Position numbers and translations under genes: made by a program. 64,000 nt of DNA from Neelides folsomi. Lineage: Eukaryota > Arthropoda > Collembola > Neelipleona > Neelidae. Under the pieces are notes generated by a model. That model saw only the letters and a list, made by a program, of their open reading frames with translations, did no database searches and was not told the DNA's origin. Positions within the stretch are counted from its first letter, which is position 1. The number at the start of each line of letters is the position of its first letter. Positions 10,488-24,896 of this stretch are shown piece after piece. Where the stretch lies: assembly GCA_034687125.1 (NCBI GenBank), contig JAQGBZ010000327.1, positions 1 through 64,000 on the forward strand. Direction: 5' to 3'.

Positions 10488-12179
10488 TAAATTAACACAG
10501 CGAATTGAACCTGGTTTTGTTATACTTATGTGTAGTTGTATTTGGGAGTAGTCTTAATGTTACAGTATTTATTATATAATTCGTATTCAGTACTCATGTG
10601 CCTTCCATAAATCAAATCACATCTTGGAATGGATGTCGAATTTTGTAAGAAACTGTGTCAGTAACTCACTCGTTCATGTGAATGCATAAAATATGAGATT
10701 AAATTTCATATTAGAAGTGCAAGTTGGAGAGTAACAGCCCGAACAGAAGTTTACAAGATGAACAACTTCATCGCCAGGACCAAGGAGGAGAATGGAAATT
10801 AAAACTCACAAAAAAAACCTCAATTCGTTCAACTTCCAATTCAACTTACAACTCCCTATCTTTTACCCATTTCCTACAAACACAATGCAAGGAAATTAAA
10901 AATTACACCAAAAAGGAATATTTCCATCAAAGAGTTTTACCACCATTACGTTATACTATATAGGTATGGTATTTGGTATAGTGTATTGTATTATATAAAT
11001 GTAATTATGTTGTTGTATAACACCATTTTGGTATTTTTTTTCTTTTGACGGCGGAAGCTTTTGGCGGAATTGTAAAAGTTACGCAATGTCATAATATGCC
11101 TCGTTATAAATTATAGATAATGCGAACATTATTTTTTATCGTCTTTTAGGATATTGAATTACTATTTTTATTATAGTAAATAAATGTCAATAGTCGATTA
11201 ACGCTTTAATTCATTGATTGATTCGTGACAATTTTATTCATGTTCAAAATTACTACATTTTGATATTGATATAACTGTGAAATGAAATTATACGAGGAGA
11301 TATAACAGTGTATATGTAAATTTAATTTGGTAAAATTGAATATTTTATGCATTTAAGGTAATTGAACCAAAAAATTTGGTAACATTAATTTATTACTTTG
11401 CATTTGAGTAATACACTGTATGTTACATATTGCAAATCTGTATATTTTACATGTTCCGGAAAATAGTTTTAGTTTTAGGGCGTAAAAGGCCTTCGACTTA
11501 CACTGACACCAAATGTCCAATCTTGACTATTAATCTTCAAGAATTTTCTTAACCAAATTGAGCCACTGAATGTGAACTGCATTGGGCGTTGTGGCTACTC
11601 TCTTTGGGGAAAAATGGTGAAAGTGCGAATTGGCTACTTTTTGTATATTTTTTGCACTGGCAAACAAACAACTATGTTCATCATGTGTAGGTTTCATATG
11701 TTTTGAGGAAATCTTTTTGCAATTAAATGCTCCTCAAAAGATGTAAAGGATAACCCAATCTGATTTCTACGGAAGTTAAACTCATGCTCTCATTTTTCAA
11801 CTTTCAACTAACTTTGAAAAGAGAGCTCCTTTAAATCTCCCCATTATACATTTTTATAAATACAAGTGGCAATAAAAAAAATTACGTAGGTATTTATGTA
11901 TATACAGTTAAGGTATAGTACATTGTAATTAATTACACAAAATTAAAATTATATATTGGATCAATAATCCTGTATTAATAATTTTTATATGAACCATATA
12001 AGTAACATAATGTATAAATATAAGATAAGTTCTAATCCCATACAAACTGGTTGGTTTTTACACTTATTTATATAATAAATGTAAAATAAAGGAAACAGTT
12101 TGACTTCCAATCTCTTTACCTTTACAAGGAGCGTTGAACGTTAATAGGAGTTTATGAATTATTAACCTTATCCTATATA
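10488..12179. other. AT-rich spacer
   Basis: No supported gene. A 79-codon frame at 10724-10963 has ordinary low-complexity composition. Blocks of TATA/GTATA words lie at 10940-11010 and 11880-12060. Confidence 0.5.
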
Positions 12180-12768
12180 ATCCCTTAACCATATTTACGG
12201 GACCGCTATATTCTCATATAAATAACTTTTTTATTAATCAACAAAGTGTTATGAAAATTGAACATAATATGTATAATCTTATGCAGTATAAGATAAAAAA
12301 AGGTTGGGTGTCAAAGGTCACCCAGCTTCGATGTACTACTTAAGCCGCGATCACCAATCGTCTATCGCGAGCGGATTTTCTCCTTTGGAAATTTTTTTCA
12401 TTCTCTATTTAAAACTTTTTTAATCATTCGATTGTTTGACTTGGTTTCGCATTGACCTTTGCTTTTATTTGACACCATATTTTTAGTTGTCTAATGGATT
12501 TAGGTCCGAACTGGATGCTGGTAATTCGATATAACATCATAACCAAACTCTAAAATGATTCATATTGTGAAAAAGGCTGCGATTGACGCTTGGTGATATC
12601 GACTCAGGAAATGCATTTAAGCAAACCTTTGACACCTAAACTTTTCTCCCTTAAACTACATGATATTCTACTTATTGGGTTCAAATTTTATGAAAATTGG
12701 TTGATTAATAAAAAAAAGTTATTTAAACAAGAAAAGTGGTTCCATAAATATGGTTAAGAGATTAATTA
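12180..12768. mobile_element. Foldback-type inverted repeat, arms about 190 bases
   Basis: The left arm, about 12180-12371, pairs with the reverse complement of about 12575-12768. Shared blocks in order include CTTAACCATATTTA, AAATAACTTTTTT, TATTAATCAAC, GGTGTCAAAGGT and GATCACCAA/GATATCACCAA. By eye the arms are roughly 70 percent alike with small gaps. The 200-base centre has no coding frame. This fits an old foldback or MITE element, or two inverted copies of one dispersed repeat; terminal motifs and a target duplication are no longer clear. Confidence 0.6.
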
Positions 12769-15700
12769 TCAGATGGTTGAGTAGATGAGAAATCTAATTG
12801 CCCATTGTTGTAATTATCTACATTTTAAAGGATTTAATTAACATTTAAAAACGTTATGACCATTTTTAACACTTTTTCATCGACCATGATCAAAATCATC
12901 AAATGCATTATTCTATGAGTATAATATATATTTTATATGTAAGTGGTAAACACTTTTTTTAACCTCAGATTGAAGAATTATAAGCCTGATTTTTTGACCA
13001 AAAACTCTTTTTTGCAAACAATTAAATGGATTTATGAAGGATCAATGATTTTCTGGAGAGTTAATCGACCAGAATGAAGTCGATTATGAAACGGATAAGG
13101 AATTGAGAACAGAGGCGACCAAACAACAAGTCTTTGGGTAGTTGAAATGAATCCAAGTCAGTGTATTAAACCTTGGTTTGTTGTGATCGTTATTTCCCCC
13201 CTTTTTTCGATCCTGAGCAGATTACCGAAGCCATTCATTAAGTTGATGGGCTGACTGGAATTGAGCTAATCGGGAAATTGATGAGGTTGACTTGAAGCTC
13301 GAAAGGAGTTATTGGGAATGGCAAGTTGTTCATTCTGTCCATTCCATTTTCTTACTTTTTCTCATTACCTTCGTACAGAGTGGAGTAGTTTCATTACTCC
13401 TCCTTCTCTAATTTCCAATCTCACGTGCAATTAAGTTGAGTGCATCTCTCCCATGACTTTCGTGTGGGATGACTCGTCAAGCAGCGTATTCTTTTGCATA
13501 ACACATAACACTCCTAACTACATACTCCAAGTGATTATTACGAATAATAAAATTTATAAAATACAACCGGATGGTAGAGAGTCGATTTTCAAGGAAATGG
13601 TCCTTAATGCTTAAATATATACACACATGTAAGTATGGTACATAAATGTATGTAAGAATATGTAATGTACTGATATTTCTAGATTTCTTTTTTAGCAAGA
13701 GAATCAAGTCTTTCCAATTTCCCCTTTCCCCAATAGCCCAACAGCAATAGCCAAGAGGAAAAGAAAATAAGAGGAATAGTTGGAAATAACATACATAAGG
13801 GTATATGGTATGTATGAGGAATATTGTGTTAAATGGTTGTTATATGGCGATCTTGACTCTCATTTTTTCCTTTAATAATAATTGACATCTGGCTCTCGTT
13901 TAAAAAGGATTATGGAGGATTATGGACCTGTAATCATAAGAAGCTTATAACTAACTTGTAACTAATAATTAATTAAAACCACTCTCTTTAATGATGGGAA
14001 ATAATGAGACAAATTTTTCACGTATTTGACACACATACAATTAAACTACAATTAACTTGAGAGATCTCTCTATTATAATTTCAATTTTCCAAATGACAAA
14101 TTACCTTATAATTTTACATATTAGATACATGCAATATATTGTATTACTTACATATTTCATACAGGATACATGTATAGGATGTCATACCTATTTATATAGG
14201 ATACAAGTACAAATTGTACAGTGTATGGTATAAATATTATTTGTGTAAATTAAGTAGAAAATTGTTCCATGTGTATTTTCTGTATATCTCTTGACATTTT
14301 TTGGATCTTTATCAACTTCACATGACAAGAACCATCCGTTGATCTTTTCCTTTGCTATTTCAAATTTTTGAATCATTTCTTTCATCTTCATTTTGACAGA
14401 CATTCGTTTACTCTCCATTTATAGTTTTATTATATTTTTTAACTCGTGGTTTTATTTCTATCTTTTATTTCTTTATAACTTTTATAACTCACTTGTCCTT
14501 TTCCATTCCAATTTATTTCATCTTTTTCTGAGTCACTTCCATTCAAAAAGATGAAGGAAAATGAAATCGTTTTACTCAACATCAAATTTTTCGGTTTTTC
14601 TTTCAACTTTTTGTTCACACGAAGGGCCTGAACTTTTCAACTGTAACCAAAGTCCATTTATCAATTTAAGTTAAAATATTAAACCGAGGTCCTTTTATAT
14701 TCACAGCCATAACATATTGTATATACATATTTATATAATGCCATATCAAGGAAAATATTAGTAGACATGCCATATAGCCCTCTAAAAAGAATTTTCACTT
14801 TATTCTAAAAAGTGGTCTTAAAGTGTTGGGCCTTGTAAATGTTGTAAAATTGACAAGAAAAATGTTCTTCTCTTTTAAAATATTCACCAAACCTTTTGTA
14901 GTTAATTGGGTTCAAATGAATTTTCCTTCACCCTTTCCTTAATTTTAACTGACTCAAATGAACCAACAGACCTTGGCGTGAGGATGAGAATGAATGAAAT
15001 AAAGTATTTTTGACAGCAAATAATTAATTGCTTTTCCATTATTAAAGAATGACACACCGCCGGTTCCTGCACGTTGAAATGATGAAGATCTATTGAATGA
15101 AACTATCGTCCTAATACTCACACGACGAATACTTATAACGATTTGGCCCATTTACCTAATAACGACTATAAATTACAATATGTGAGATTTGTATGATGAA
15201 GAATTCGATATGGCATACGGAATATACAGATACTAATATAGGATTTCACATCGTAAATCTAATAGTAATAAATACGGAAAGACTGTCTTGGTCTTCTTCG
15301 TGGTTTCCAAAATCGCGATTAAGTTTCACACATTTTATATTCCCAAAAGCCAAAGCATTTTTTAGCATTTTTTTCTGATAGTGATAATACAGTATAATAG
15401 GATACATACAGTATTTAGACTTTCAAATAGAAACGATGTAGACGATGTTCATATTATGTTTTCCGATGTTCGGAGTGCAATTTCGATCAGACTTCATCGA
15501 GACCTGTGATTAAATTTAAAAGTCGTATATTATGCCTTAACTCCAAACAGCCGGCTGATCTCCTAACCAAAATCTCCACTTGCCTTTCAAAATTGAGAAA
15601 TGGTAAGGATGAGGTTTGAGACTTGAGATGAAGATGATGATGATGTATGACCTCCAGGTTGCTCAAATTCATCTATAATCTCCACTCCTACATTGACGGC

Positions 15701-18700
15701 AAAAGATTCTCACCACACGCTCAATAAAAATGAACCTTCGCTGAGCTTAAAGAATTCCAAGGGGAGTCCAATGCTTTCAATTTCAGTTTCGGAGATCTTT
15801 TCAGCCATTCTCCTATTATATAATATTACATTACATATTGGAAACCTAACCATATAAAATATAAATGCTTTTGTATGCATATCACGTTAGCTCAGGTGTT
15901 GGAACAAGAAGCCATGCTAATACCAATACCATATAAGTATTTCAGTCCTTATACAAATACTATAATAAATGGTATATTGGTTCATATCGAACTATTATAT
16001 AATATAATATATTTAAGTATTATATGGGTAGATCTATTCTTGTTCTTAAAGAATAAGAAATTTAATACTTACATACTTCCATACATAACAAATAGAAAAG
16101 AATGAAAGGAAAACTTCAAAGGGTCTGGGAATTGAATGGTCGTCTTGGCTTATTGGACACATTTAACCTTTTCTTAAACACAACCTTGCATATAATGATC
16201 GAACTTCATCCTGTCAAAGAATCCCTAAGAACCCAAAGAGAATAACCAAAAGAGAATATGCAGAAAGGGAGTGAAGTCCTTAAGACGTCTCATGTAATGA
16301 TGTAAGATGTTCCATAAAAGAGGTAGAGAGATAAAGGTGAAAAATACAGCTCCTGATCAAATCAGATAACACATTGAAATCAAACAAACCCCTTGGCATT
16401 TACAAAGATGATTTTATACGAAGAGGAGCGGAGAAAAGACTTGGAAGTTGAAGGATGAAGAAAAGGACGGAGCTTAAGGGCCTAAGATAAAGATAATTTT
16501 CCTTTCATACTTTTCTCACCTTTTATGATTCATCTTATGGATGAAGTGTATTAGTAAAAAGAAGTGTATAATAAAAAGAGTTAAGGTAAAAATTGTGTTA
16601 GTGACAAGCCATGATGATCGGCCATGGTTTAATTCGAATCTTATAGAAGTTTTCTTCTCCGTGAGAAGCATGTTAAAGTGTTGGATAAGAAGGGGAAAGA
16701 AGGGAGTGGTAAAATGAAAGACTTCTTTCATATTTTTTCTATTCTTCTAGTTCGAGTCCATTTACCCCGACGTGGATGTAACCTACAAGTATAATGACAT
16801 AATGGCAAACTGCGTATCTTTTCTTTATTGAGAAACAACGTGGTCCAACTGTATTGGGTCCTTCGATCCGCTCCATATAACTCCTCCAAAATATGATTTC
16901 GTGTCAAGTTAAAATAAAGGTTAAGATATCTTTAATGGAACAAAAAATCATTACAGGTGTACAGCCATTACAATCTATATATTCATATTATTTCTATTGT
17001 TTTAACCTTAACTTATAACTAGCGATAAACAATTATTCAGATACTGACATATTGGTATATCGATATATTGGCGGAACTTTTTAAAATCGTTTAAAACCAA
17101 CCTTAAAATTTTGATAAGATATTGAAAAATTTGGATATAACAGTAAGTATTATAAATTATAACATACTGTATCTTACATAATATAGTATATACACTGCAG
17201 TATAGTATACATTATAGTAAAGAATACTGTACTTAAATACTACAATGTATAGGTTTAGTATATTTTACTTTAATATGAACTTAATCCCTAATAATCAATT
17301 CATGAAAAAAGTTTAAGTAATAAAGTGTTCATGATGAAGATAAATATTTCATAGAACCATTTCCATATGCATCTTATTTACTTGATCCTAGAACCATACT
17401 TGGATGACAATCTTCCGACGTGTATCCTTATTGCACAATTCACTTATCCGACATTTGAGAGTTTATGTGTGTTGTGTGTGGGTTCTTTCCTGTTTACTCG
17501 CTCCGTTGTACAAAGAAATTGGTCTGTAAAGAAGTAAAGAGGAAAGGTAGCGAGTGTTTGGAATTCAAATTGAGGAATCCTCATATGGCAAAAAGGCGGC
17601 TCTAATCTCATCCTCATACAAACCTCACGACTTTTATTTTTTCAAATTTCATCAACCAGGTGATTCCTCTCTCATTCTACTTTGACTCTTATAGAGATCC
17701 TACTTTGAGTCTTTGGGAGATAATTCTCTCCTTTGTCCATGATGAGTCCAGCGAGAAATCCAACGTTGAAAACGTGTACGTTGTGTCTGTATGTTGTATG
17801 TATGGCGGTGTAAATGAGGGACGAATCCATTCCAGTTAGATTGCTTCGCCCTCAAGGCGGCGAATGAGGGACAAAAGAAAATGAAAAAAGTGTGAGAGAG
17901 CCTCGGGAAAGAGTAAATAAAAATAAACTGAATCTTAAGACCCACCATCATCAGAACAAGAGTATAAGAAAGTTTAAGAAAACTCTTTGAAGGACTTTTC
18001 CATCTCGTTTCTTCTCCTTCATTACAACCAAACTGACTTGTTTAGTTCTGTTTTATACACCAGGTACTTATAAAATAATTCATTATGCTTTTAAATTCAA
18101 TAAAATATTCCATCGTGTATGAAATAAAATTAAATTGAATTGAATTGAAATGGTAAATTGAATTCATAAATATACCAACCATATTTGTAACATATTTTAT
18201 GCAAGTATATTAAGTATGAACTTTTTACACGTACTATGCTATTTTAGTATAGTGTTTCATAGTATATTTCATAGTACTACACTTTATATTTTATTTTATT
18301 TGGTTTATGTATGTATGAGTACGTGTATAGAATATCTGCATTGTTTGTAGCTTGAGCCTTATGCAATAATGCGTCCATTTATTTTTAAGTTGCGATTAAA
18401 TTTTATTGGCGCTAAGGGGCATTGATAGGGCCGTAAAGAGCGGTGAACTGTTTTGCCAATCGTAAAGGTACTAATTAAATCCAACGAGGGATAGATGGAA
18501 GAGCCTTTAATGAGCATCCTTTACAATTGAGTGCGAGATGATTGATGCCCGAGGAGGAAAATAAATGTCCTTCTCTCCTCTTACCTATTACCCGAAGAGA
18601 CGAGACTTTTAACTCCCTTGTTTCAACCTTTTGCCTTTCTACGAGAACTTACAAGCCGAAAGCTCCTTGCGTGTTACAAACACTCACAAAACTCATAAGA

Positions 18701-21700
18701 CTCCCAGACTTCCAGATCATGTTGGGTTATGCAAATGCATCCAGAAAGTTTACGAGAAGAAGGGAGGAAGTTTAATACCCAACTACTCAATGTTAAAGGA
18801 TGGAGCATTTAGCTATTTATTCCATCTGCCATATTCTCCATCCGATTTCTATCCAAACAATTCATCCCTTGTATGAGTTGTATTGTTTTATTCATCTCAA
18901 GAAGCTTTTTATCAACCATTGGGAAAACCCGGAAAACCATTGGGACCATTGGTAAAACCATTGGGAATAAACCTAAATGGATCTGTATGAAAAATGAAAA
19001 ATGAGAATCATACAATGACGATTATTTTCATTATTTTCTCATTTATTAACAACTTTTTAGGTATTTGACTTGTGTTTTCTGAAAGCTACAAAAATTTTAT
19101 CTTCTTAAAACCCCTTTTGATGCATCCCATAAACTCTCATTTTTTCTGGTGCGTTTCGTCCTAAATTATGCATTAGATTCACGCACTTGTACTTTGTTTC
19201 ATGAAGGAAAAATTCCGGATCCGTCGGAGAACATTCATTTTAAGATGATGTAAAAATGACTTTGGATGTTACAGGAAAAGGAGAGAAATGTACAGATATG
19301 TAAAATACAATGATTTGTATATTAGATATGTAAAATAGAAGCATTTGTATATTAGATGTATAGGGATGACTTATATGTATATTATAGGGATGATTTTCCA
19401 CCATCCTCCTTAATCTTTTGACGGGGAGATTTGGTCCTGTGTGTGTGTGAGTGCGTGTAGCAGTTTTGGAGATCATTTGTGGACATGTGTCTGGTGGATT
19501 GAGGAAGCCCCATGAGCTCCCTCCATTCACCCTCAATGATAAAGAGAGCCTCTGTCATGAGAAAGAGCTTGTAACCCGAACTCTGGGCCAGACTTGAGAA
19601 GTCTCCTAACTTTCTCACACAAGAACACATAAGGAGCCCATTTATAACTCAAGTAACTGAACATGTCTTATTATGTTTTCCATTCGGGTCCTTAGCGGAG
19701 TAAAATGACGATGTCCTCTCCGAGTCCTCCCATCAACTCCCATGACTTTCCTCAACAAGAAAATAAATACGGTGTGTTAAGAACCGGCTCATTGAACTTC
19801 CGATTCGCTTCGTAATTTCCAACCCACACCTCTCTAACTAACAAACCTTTAACGCCTTTAAGTCACATTCAGTCAAATTAAAATTCTTCTTCAAACACTT
19901 CTAAACTTCTAAGAACTTCTAACATTAAGAGGAATATGAATTGGCTATTTAAGATTTACAGATGATTTATTTTATTGTAGTAGAATTTTTCCAATCCAAT
20001 ACAGATGTTTTTATTTATTGTTGTAATAAGAATTTAGGATTATTGCTCAATTGGGAGTAAAGGGAAAAGTTTAAATAATACCCAGTTTGCAATTCAATTG
20101 GAAGCAGGTTTTGTGCAAAGTTGGACGTGCGTAAGAAAGTGGCTTAACGACCCACACACATTTGTGCCGTTTGTGTTTATATTTACTCAGAGTTTAAGCC
20201 CGGATCTTTAATTCCTAAATTGGAATTAGGGAGATAAAAGGAGTTCCCTAATGGTTGGAATGACTTTCTAAATAACTCCTCTGAAAGCCCAAAACCCAGG
20301 GACTTTTCTTTCTCATTCCAATTCTAATTTTCTTAAATCTGCGGTGATTCTTGGAAAAATTATGGACTTTTCCATTCCGCACCGAGCGACTCCTAAACAC
20401 TATGATTAAAAGTGGCTCGATTAGAAGAAACCGAGGTCGGATTGATTTATTGGTTCTTTCAAACAAAGCCGATTGGAGATTTGTTCAGAGAAAGAACTTC
20501 CAGCTCTATCTTTTCCTCTTGTAAAACGAGGTCGAATCCGGTGATAAAGAAAGGGCCGGTTTGGTTCGGCGATTACAATTTCCCCATAAAATCCCTCCTG
20601 TATAGACTCCATTTACATTGATCTTCCTTATGTTAGTCCCAATAAAATTTATTGTTCAAAAGATATAGAAAACGATTAAAAACCTAAGGCTTTATGGATA
20701 CTAAAACTGTAACATAAATATTATATCGGTGAATAAAATCGGTAAAATCGCACAAAACCATACTTTTTATTTAAATGTATTTTACATACCTAAAAATATA
20801 TTATATAGTTAGGTTATGTTAGTTAGTTATACTTAAGTTAGTTATACTCAGGATAGGATACTTTTATTATTACATAATATCTGTACATAATTCATCCATA
20901 TAACCTTGCCTAATCATCTCAAACGATCAACTCCTGGATTTAAATTGATAATTTCGATGATAAAAAATCCGGGTCCGTAGGTGATTTTTAGAATAAATTT
21001 GAAGAAGATTGATCGATTTTGATCATAATTTATTGTAAATGTGAGGAGATTTTATGTAAAAAAGAGAGGTAGGTCTCGGGAGCGGAAGAGTTGATTATCT
21101 CCTAGAGGAGCGTTTGAGTCTTCAGGAGCAGAGGCTGAGGATGAAATGGAGAGAGCTTCAGCGGTGGCAAAGGGAAAATTCCCCTTCAGACTGTCCGCAG
21201 GCTTGCCATATTCTATTATTCAAGGCTCTTGTTGAAGAAGCAAAAGAAGTCTTTTGGTTCCAACAGGGTGGTTCATACAAGAACAACCGAGAGATATACA
21301 CCCTATGTATACCAAAAGACTTCTCTCTATGTATTCTGTATGTATTCTATCTGTATAATACAGTGTTCTATAATACAGTATTCTGTATACAAGTATGTAT
21401 GTATACAGTATTGTATTACTCAAAGTGCATTATAGAACATTATAGTGCATTATAGAGAGCTCCATGGTGCATATTATGGTTCTATGCACATGAGTCCTTC
21501 CATGTTGGAGGGTGAAGAATAGGAGAGAAGGGTTGTTTTGGTATGGCCGTAGCCGCCGGCACAACCCAGCCAGCACAGCGAGTCAACTCAGGGTTTGGGG
21601 CTCAGTTCTGATCCAGTCCTCGACGAGGAACGATCCTCATTCTTGTTCCATCAACATCCCTCTGTGTTTTAACCTACTCTCACCAAACAGTGAAAAAGGA

Positions 21701-21813
21701 TGGAAACATCTTGAGCATTTAATAATCATCTTTAAAATACTTCAGTTAAATACTTCTCAACAGCTCAAGTGTAAGTTGGATATCGAACTTTGGGAAATTT
21801 TGAGTTTTTAATT
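12769..21813. other. Gene-poor spacer with islands and low-complexity blocks
   Basis: Islands of more balanced composition (for example 13040-13480, 15000-15160, 16100-16480, 17560-18010, 18400-18850, 19400-19900, 20240-20640, 21060-21280, 21500-21700) alternate with TATAC/GTATA-rich blocks (13600-13690, 14100-14270, 15820-16090, 17120-17290, 18180-18340, 19260-19390, 20750-20900, 21290-21490). Frames of 60-113 codons occur, but none has a recognisable domain or consistent splice sites. Confidence 0.5.
18914..18967. repeat. Degenerate tandem repeat of an ACCATTGGGA motif
   Basis: The word CCATTGGG or CCATTGGT occurs four times in 54 bases with A-rich spacers. On the minus strand it gives repeated PMV in an open frame, which looks incidental. 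Confidence 0.6.
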
Positions 21814-22105
21814 TTAAGAGTTATTCGCAAGAGTTATAATTTAAGAGTTATTCACAAGAGTTATAATTTAAGAGTTATTCACAAGAGTTATAATTTAAGA
21901 GTTGTTTACAAGTCGTTTAAAAAAATTATTTATGTTATTTAAGAGAGTTATTACAAATTATTTAAAAGAAATAATTTCATGAGTAATTTCCAAGAGTTAA
22001 AAATGAGTTATTTTCAAGAGTTATTTAAATGGTTAATTTTCAAGAGTTGTTTAAGAGTTATTTTCAAGCGTTGTTAAAAATGAGTTATTTTCAAAAGTTG
22101 ATTAT
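21814..22105. repeat. 27-base tandem repeat passing into degenerate AGAGTTATT copies
   Basis: Three near-identical 27-base units (TTAAGAGTTATTCACAAGAG plus TTATAAT) occupy 21814-21894; the first has one substitution. Degenerate copies of AAGAGTTATTT and TCAAGAGTT continue to about 22105. This is a small minisatellite. Confidence 0.75.
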
Positions 22106-24158
22106 TACAAGACATTATTGTGTGGTTGAAGGAGATGAGCTTAATGCATGTCTGAGTCGATCTGAGCTTGGATTTTGCCTTTGCTCTTGTTTCACGTCTC
22201 ACTGCCCTTGTTCTTCTAAATGAGTAAATATTACGGAGTTTTAGTGCTGGTCTTTAAACGATGTGATTTGGACAAATGAGCCAATTCCGTAAAGTTATTC
22301 CAAAGACAGATTTAAGTAGCTCATTACATCCTAGCCTTAATTATTTAATCTGATGGATTTCCCATTAGGCTGGCTTTAATTGCCCCCTCCGTACTTCTAC
22401 AACGAAGCTCAAAATGAGTCTCTAAATGTCAAAAGTGAAATTGTAGCTCATCCTCTTACGACGGAGACAAATGACAGTTCTTGTCTCAATTCATTAGCCA
22501 AATCCCTTCCTTTTAGTTCTTACTTCGTTTTCACATTTTCTTAATTGGATTTTCAAAGGATGGATTTTCCCTTCCATCCGCAAGTCCAAAAGGCTCTAGC
22601 AGAGTCTGAAAATCCCTTTAGCACACAATACAATAAATAGAAGAGAGAAAACGAATCCAATAATGATGACTCATTTTAATTCATCAATTCATCATTCAGA
22701 TGGTGAAATGGAAGGGATTAAAAACTTCTGGCCCAATAATGACTTTATTCAAAAAACTACTACAGAACATGTCTGTATAAGAATGATGAATTTAGTTGGG
22801 ATGAATTTGGTTTGGGATTACCGCCCTCGTTGTGTAATAAATTTGGATTAGCCAGAGTTAGTTCATTATCGATTAGATTCCTCAATTCCTGGTTATTCCT
22901 ATTTTTCTCACCCAGACTTCCCCAGCCCGGCTTTGGATCCTTAATGACAAAAGCTAGCAGATAGGAAGAGGCGTAATAATACTCCATAAAATCCATTCCC
23001 CCCTCCACACATTCCATATACTCAAAGTTGAGCCATTAAAGGGAAAAGTAGACACATGGGCCATATCAATACATAAATACGCATAGAAATATCAGTACAT
23101 ATAGAAATATATAGAAACGCGTATATTAGATATTTCTTCATATATGTATTTATGTGTCTGTATGTAACCTTATAATATAAATGAGATCCCTCGGCTGATT
23201 TCCTATTGATTTTTTGATTTTTCTCCCTCACTTATTCCGATTTGATGTCTGAACGCCCGACAAGTAACAAGAGACAATAAATGTATAAAATATAAATTCG
23301 AATATTTCTGCTTCATCTCTTCCATTCTTTCTGGTCTACGAGAACTTCCTTTCGGTTCTTTTTTGTCCAACACTCCCACTTGTCCTTCGTTCCGTACCTC
23401 GTTCATGGAGGAGGGACGGAAGAATAAATAAAGGAGATTCGACAAGTCTTTAAATCCTAACCAAGGATGACAAAACGTTCCTCATGGGTTTGGGAAGGAA
23501 TTGGACGAGGTCTTTGAGAACTTTGAAATTCTTCATTTCTTCACAATGGTCCAACCATTGGTTTGAAAAGACCCAAAAATTGTTTATTCTGGAGTTGCCG
23601 AGGGCGAGTGGGGCCAACCTTTCTGTCATTTTACTTCATTCCCATTTTCTACACATACGTTCTCTCTTTTCTCACTTTGAGGTTTGGGAGAATGTTGTAG
23701 CTGTTAATAAGGGGAAGAGATAACTAAAGGGTTTTACACACTTTGCCCAAACTTCATCCTTAAAACTTCACACATATTGGAATTGGAGGGCACGGCAGGA
23801 AACCGACATACATTTCCTTTCATGATTAAAACTTAAAATGTTTTCCTTAAATAAACTCCTAAAGATAGCAGTAGAAAATATGAGTACAATTCAGTACAAG
23901 ATTATTCTTAAGTTGTGGCTCTTGTGGTTTAAATGGTTTAATAATGGTTTAATTAAACAACAATGATTTGGTTGACTATTAGGAAAATTAAGTTATTACT
24001 CTTAGATTTATAATAATTAATTAGACTTAGTTTTATAATACTTAGATTTAGATTTATCATAGATTTATATATTTACTTAAGATAAGATAATTGTAATTAA
24101 GTTAATTGTAATGATTGTTAAAATGGTAAGATTAATATTTATTATTTTGAATTCTTAG
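22106..24158. other. Spacer, nothing assignable
   Basis: Mixed islands and an AT-rich block at 23060-23180 and 23860-24150. Frames at 22760-23017 and 23484-23723 have no recognisable content. Confidence 0.5.
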
Positions 24159-24358
24159 CCGAAGACATCCGCTATGTTCGAGCCCTAAAAGAATTGTTGG
24201 TAAGAAGAAAGAGAAATATTGAAAGGCTCCAATTGAGTGAAAAAGAGCCGATAATCGGATTGAGGAAACGAAGGTCGCCGGTTTCCTACGAATCCATTAT
24301 CATCCATCAAACTTGTGAAAAAAGTGTCTCACCCTCTCTGTCTCTGTCAATATTATAG
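24159..24358 (+). other. Possible terminal coding exon of an unknown gene
   Basis: A good acceptor (TTTGAATTCTTAG) precedes CC GAA GAC..., which stays open for 65 codons to TAG at 24356-24358. The reading EDIRYVRALKELLVRRKRNI, then ERLQLSEKEPIIGLRKRRSP and VSYESIIIHQTCEKSV looks like a basic, amphipathic helix followed by a basic tail. A donor-like GTAAGA follows the 14th codon (from about 24203), so a short 44-base exon is an alternative. AATAAA occurs near 24690. No upstream exon was found and no family is recognised. It lies only 575 bases before the start codon of the next gene, so it could also be an exon on that gene's transcript. Confidence 0.3.
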
Positions 24359-24825
24359 GAAGAGGAAGGGAACGATATGTCTTTATGATTTTCCCTAAGT
24401 GGTGAAACAATTCCTTTCCAAGACTCGCAAAGGAACTCAACCCATCTTCGTCTTATTACTCTTGAGGTGACAGACAGCGACAGCGCCATTCTGCCATTAT
24501 TAACCCCCAGAAAGTGAAGTTTGATGTTGAAGAATCAAAATCCCAAAAAATCAATTTCTAACATTCTTCATAACTTTTATAAATTATAAGTTCTCTTATC
24601 CCAACTAAAGTTTTTGTGAAAAAGTTTTCGTGTTTGTGACAAAAGGAATTGAACAGAAGAAAATTAAACAAAATTCAACTTAAAATTAAATAAAATTAAT
24701 TTAAATCAAGCTGAATTAAATTAAATGAATTAATATAAATGAATTAAAATTAAATGAATTCAAATTAAATTAAATAAAGTGTGTAGAGATACAATTTTAG
24801 TGTGCCAAGAGTGGACAAGTGTTGG

Positions 24826-24879
24826 ATGTTTTGTGAGTTTGTGGATTATCTGAACCAGCTTGGACTGAGTTCAAGCTAA
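24826..24879 (+). other. Upstream ORF 1, 17 codons
   Basis: ATG reading MFCEFVDYLNQLGLSSS and a stop, 54 bases before the main start codon. If transcribed as 5' UTR it could limit translation of the main frame. Confidence 0.3.
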
Positions 24880-24896
24880 GAGTTCTACTTCAATCA

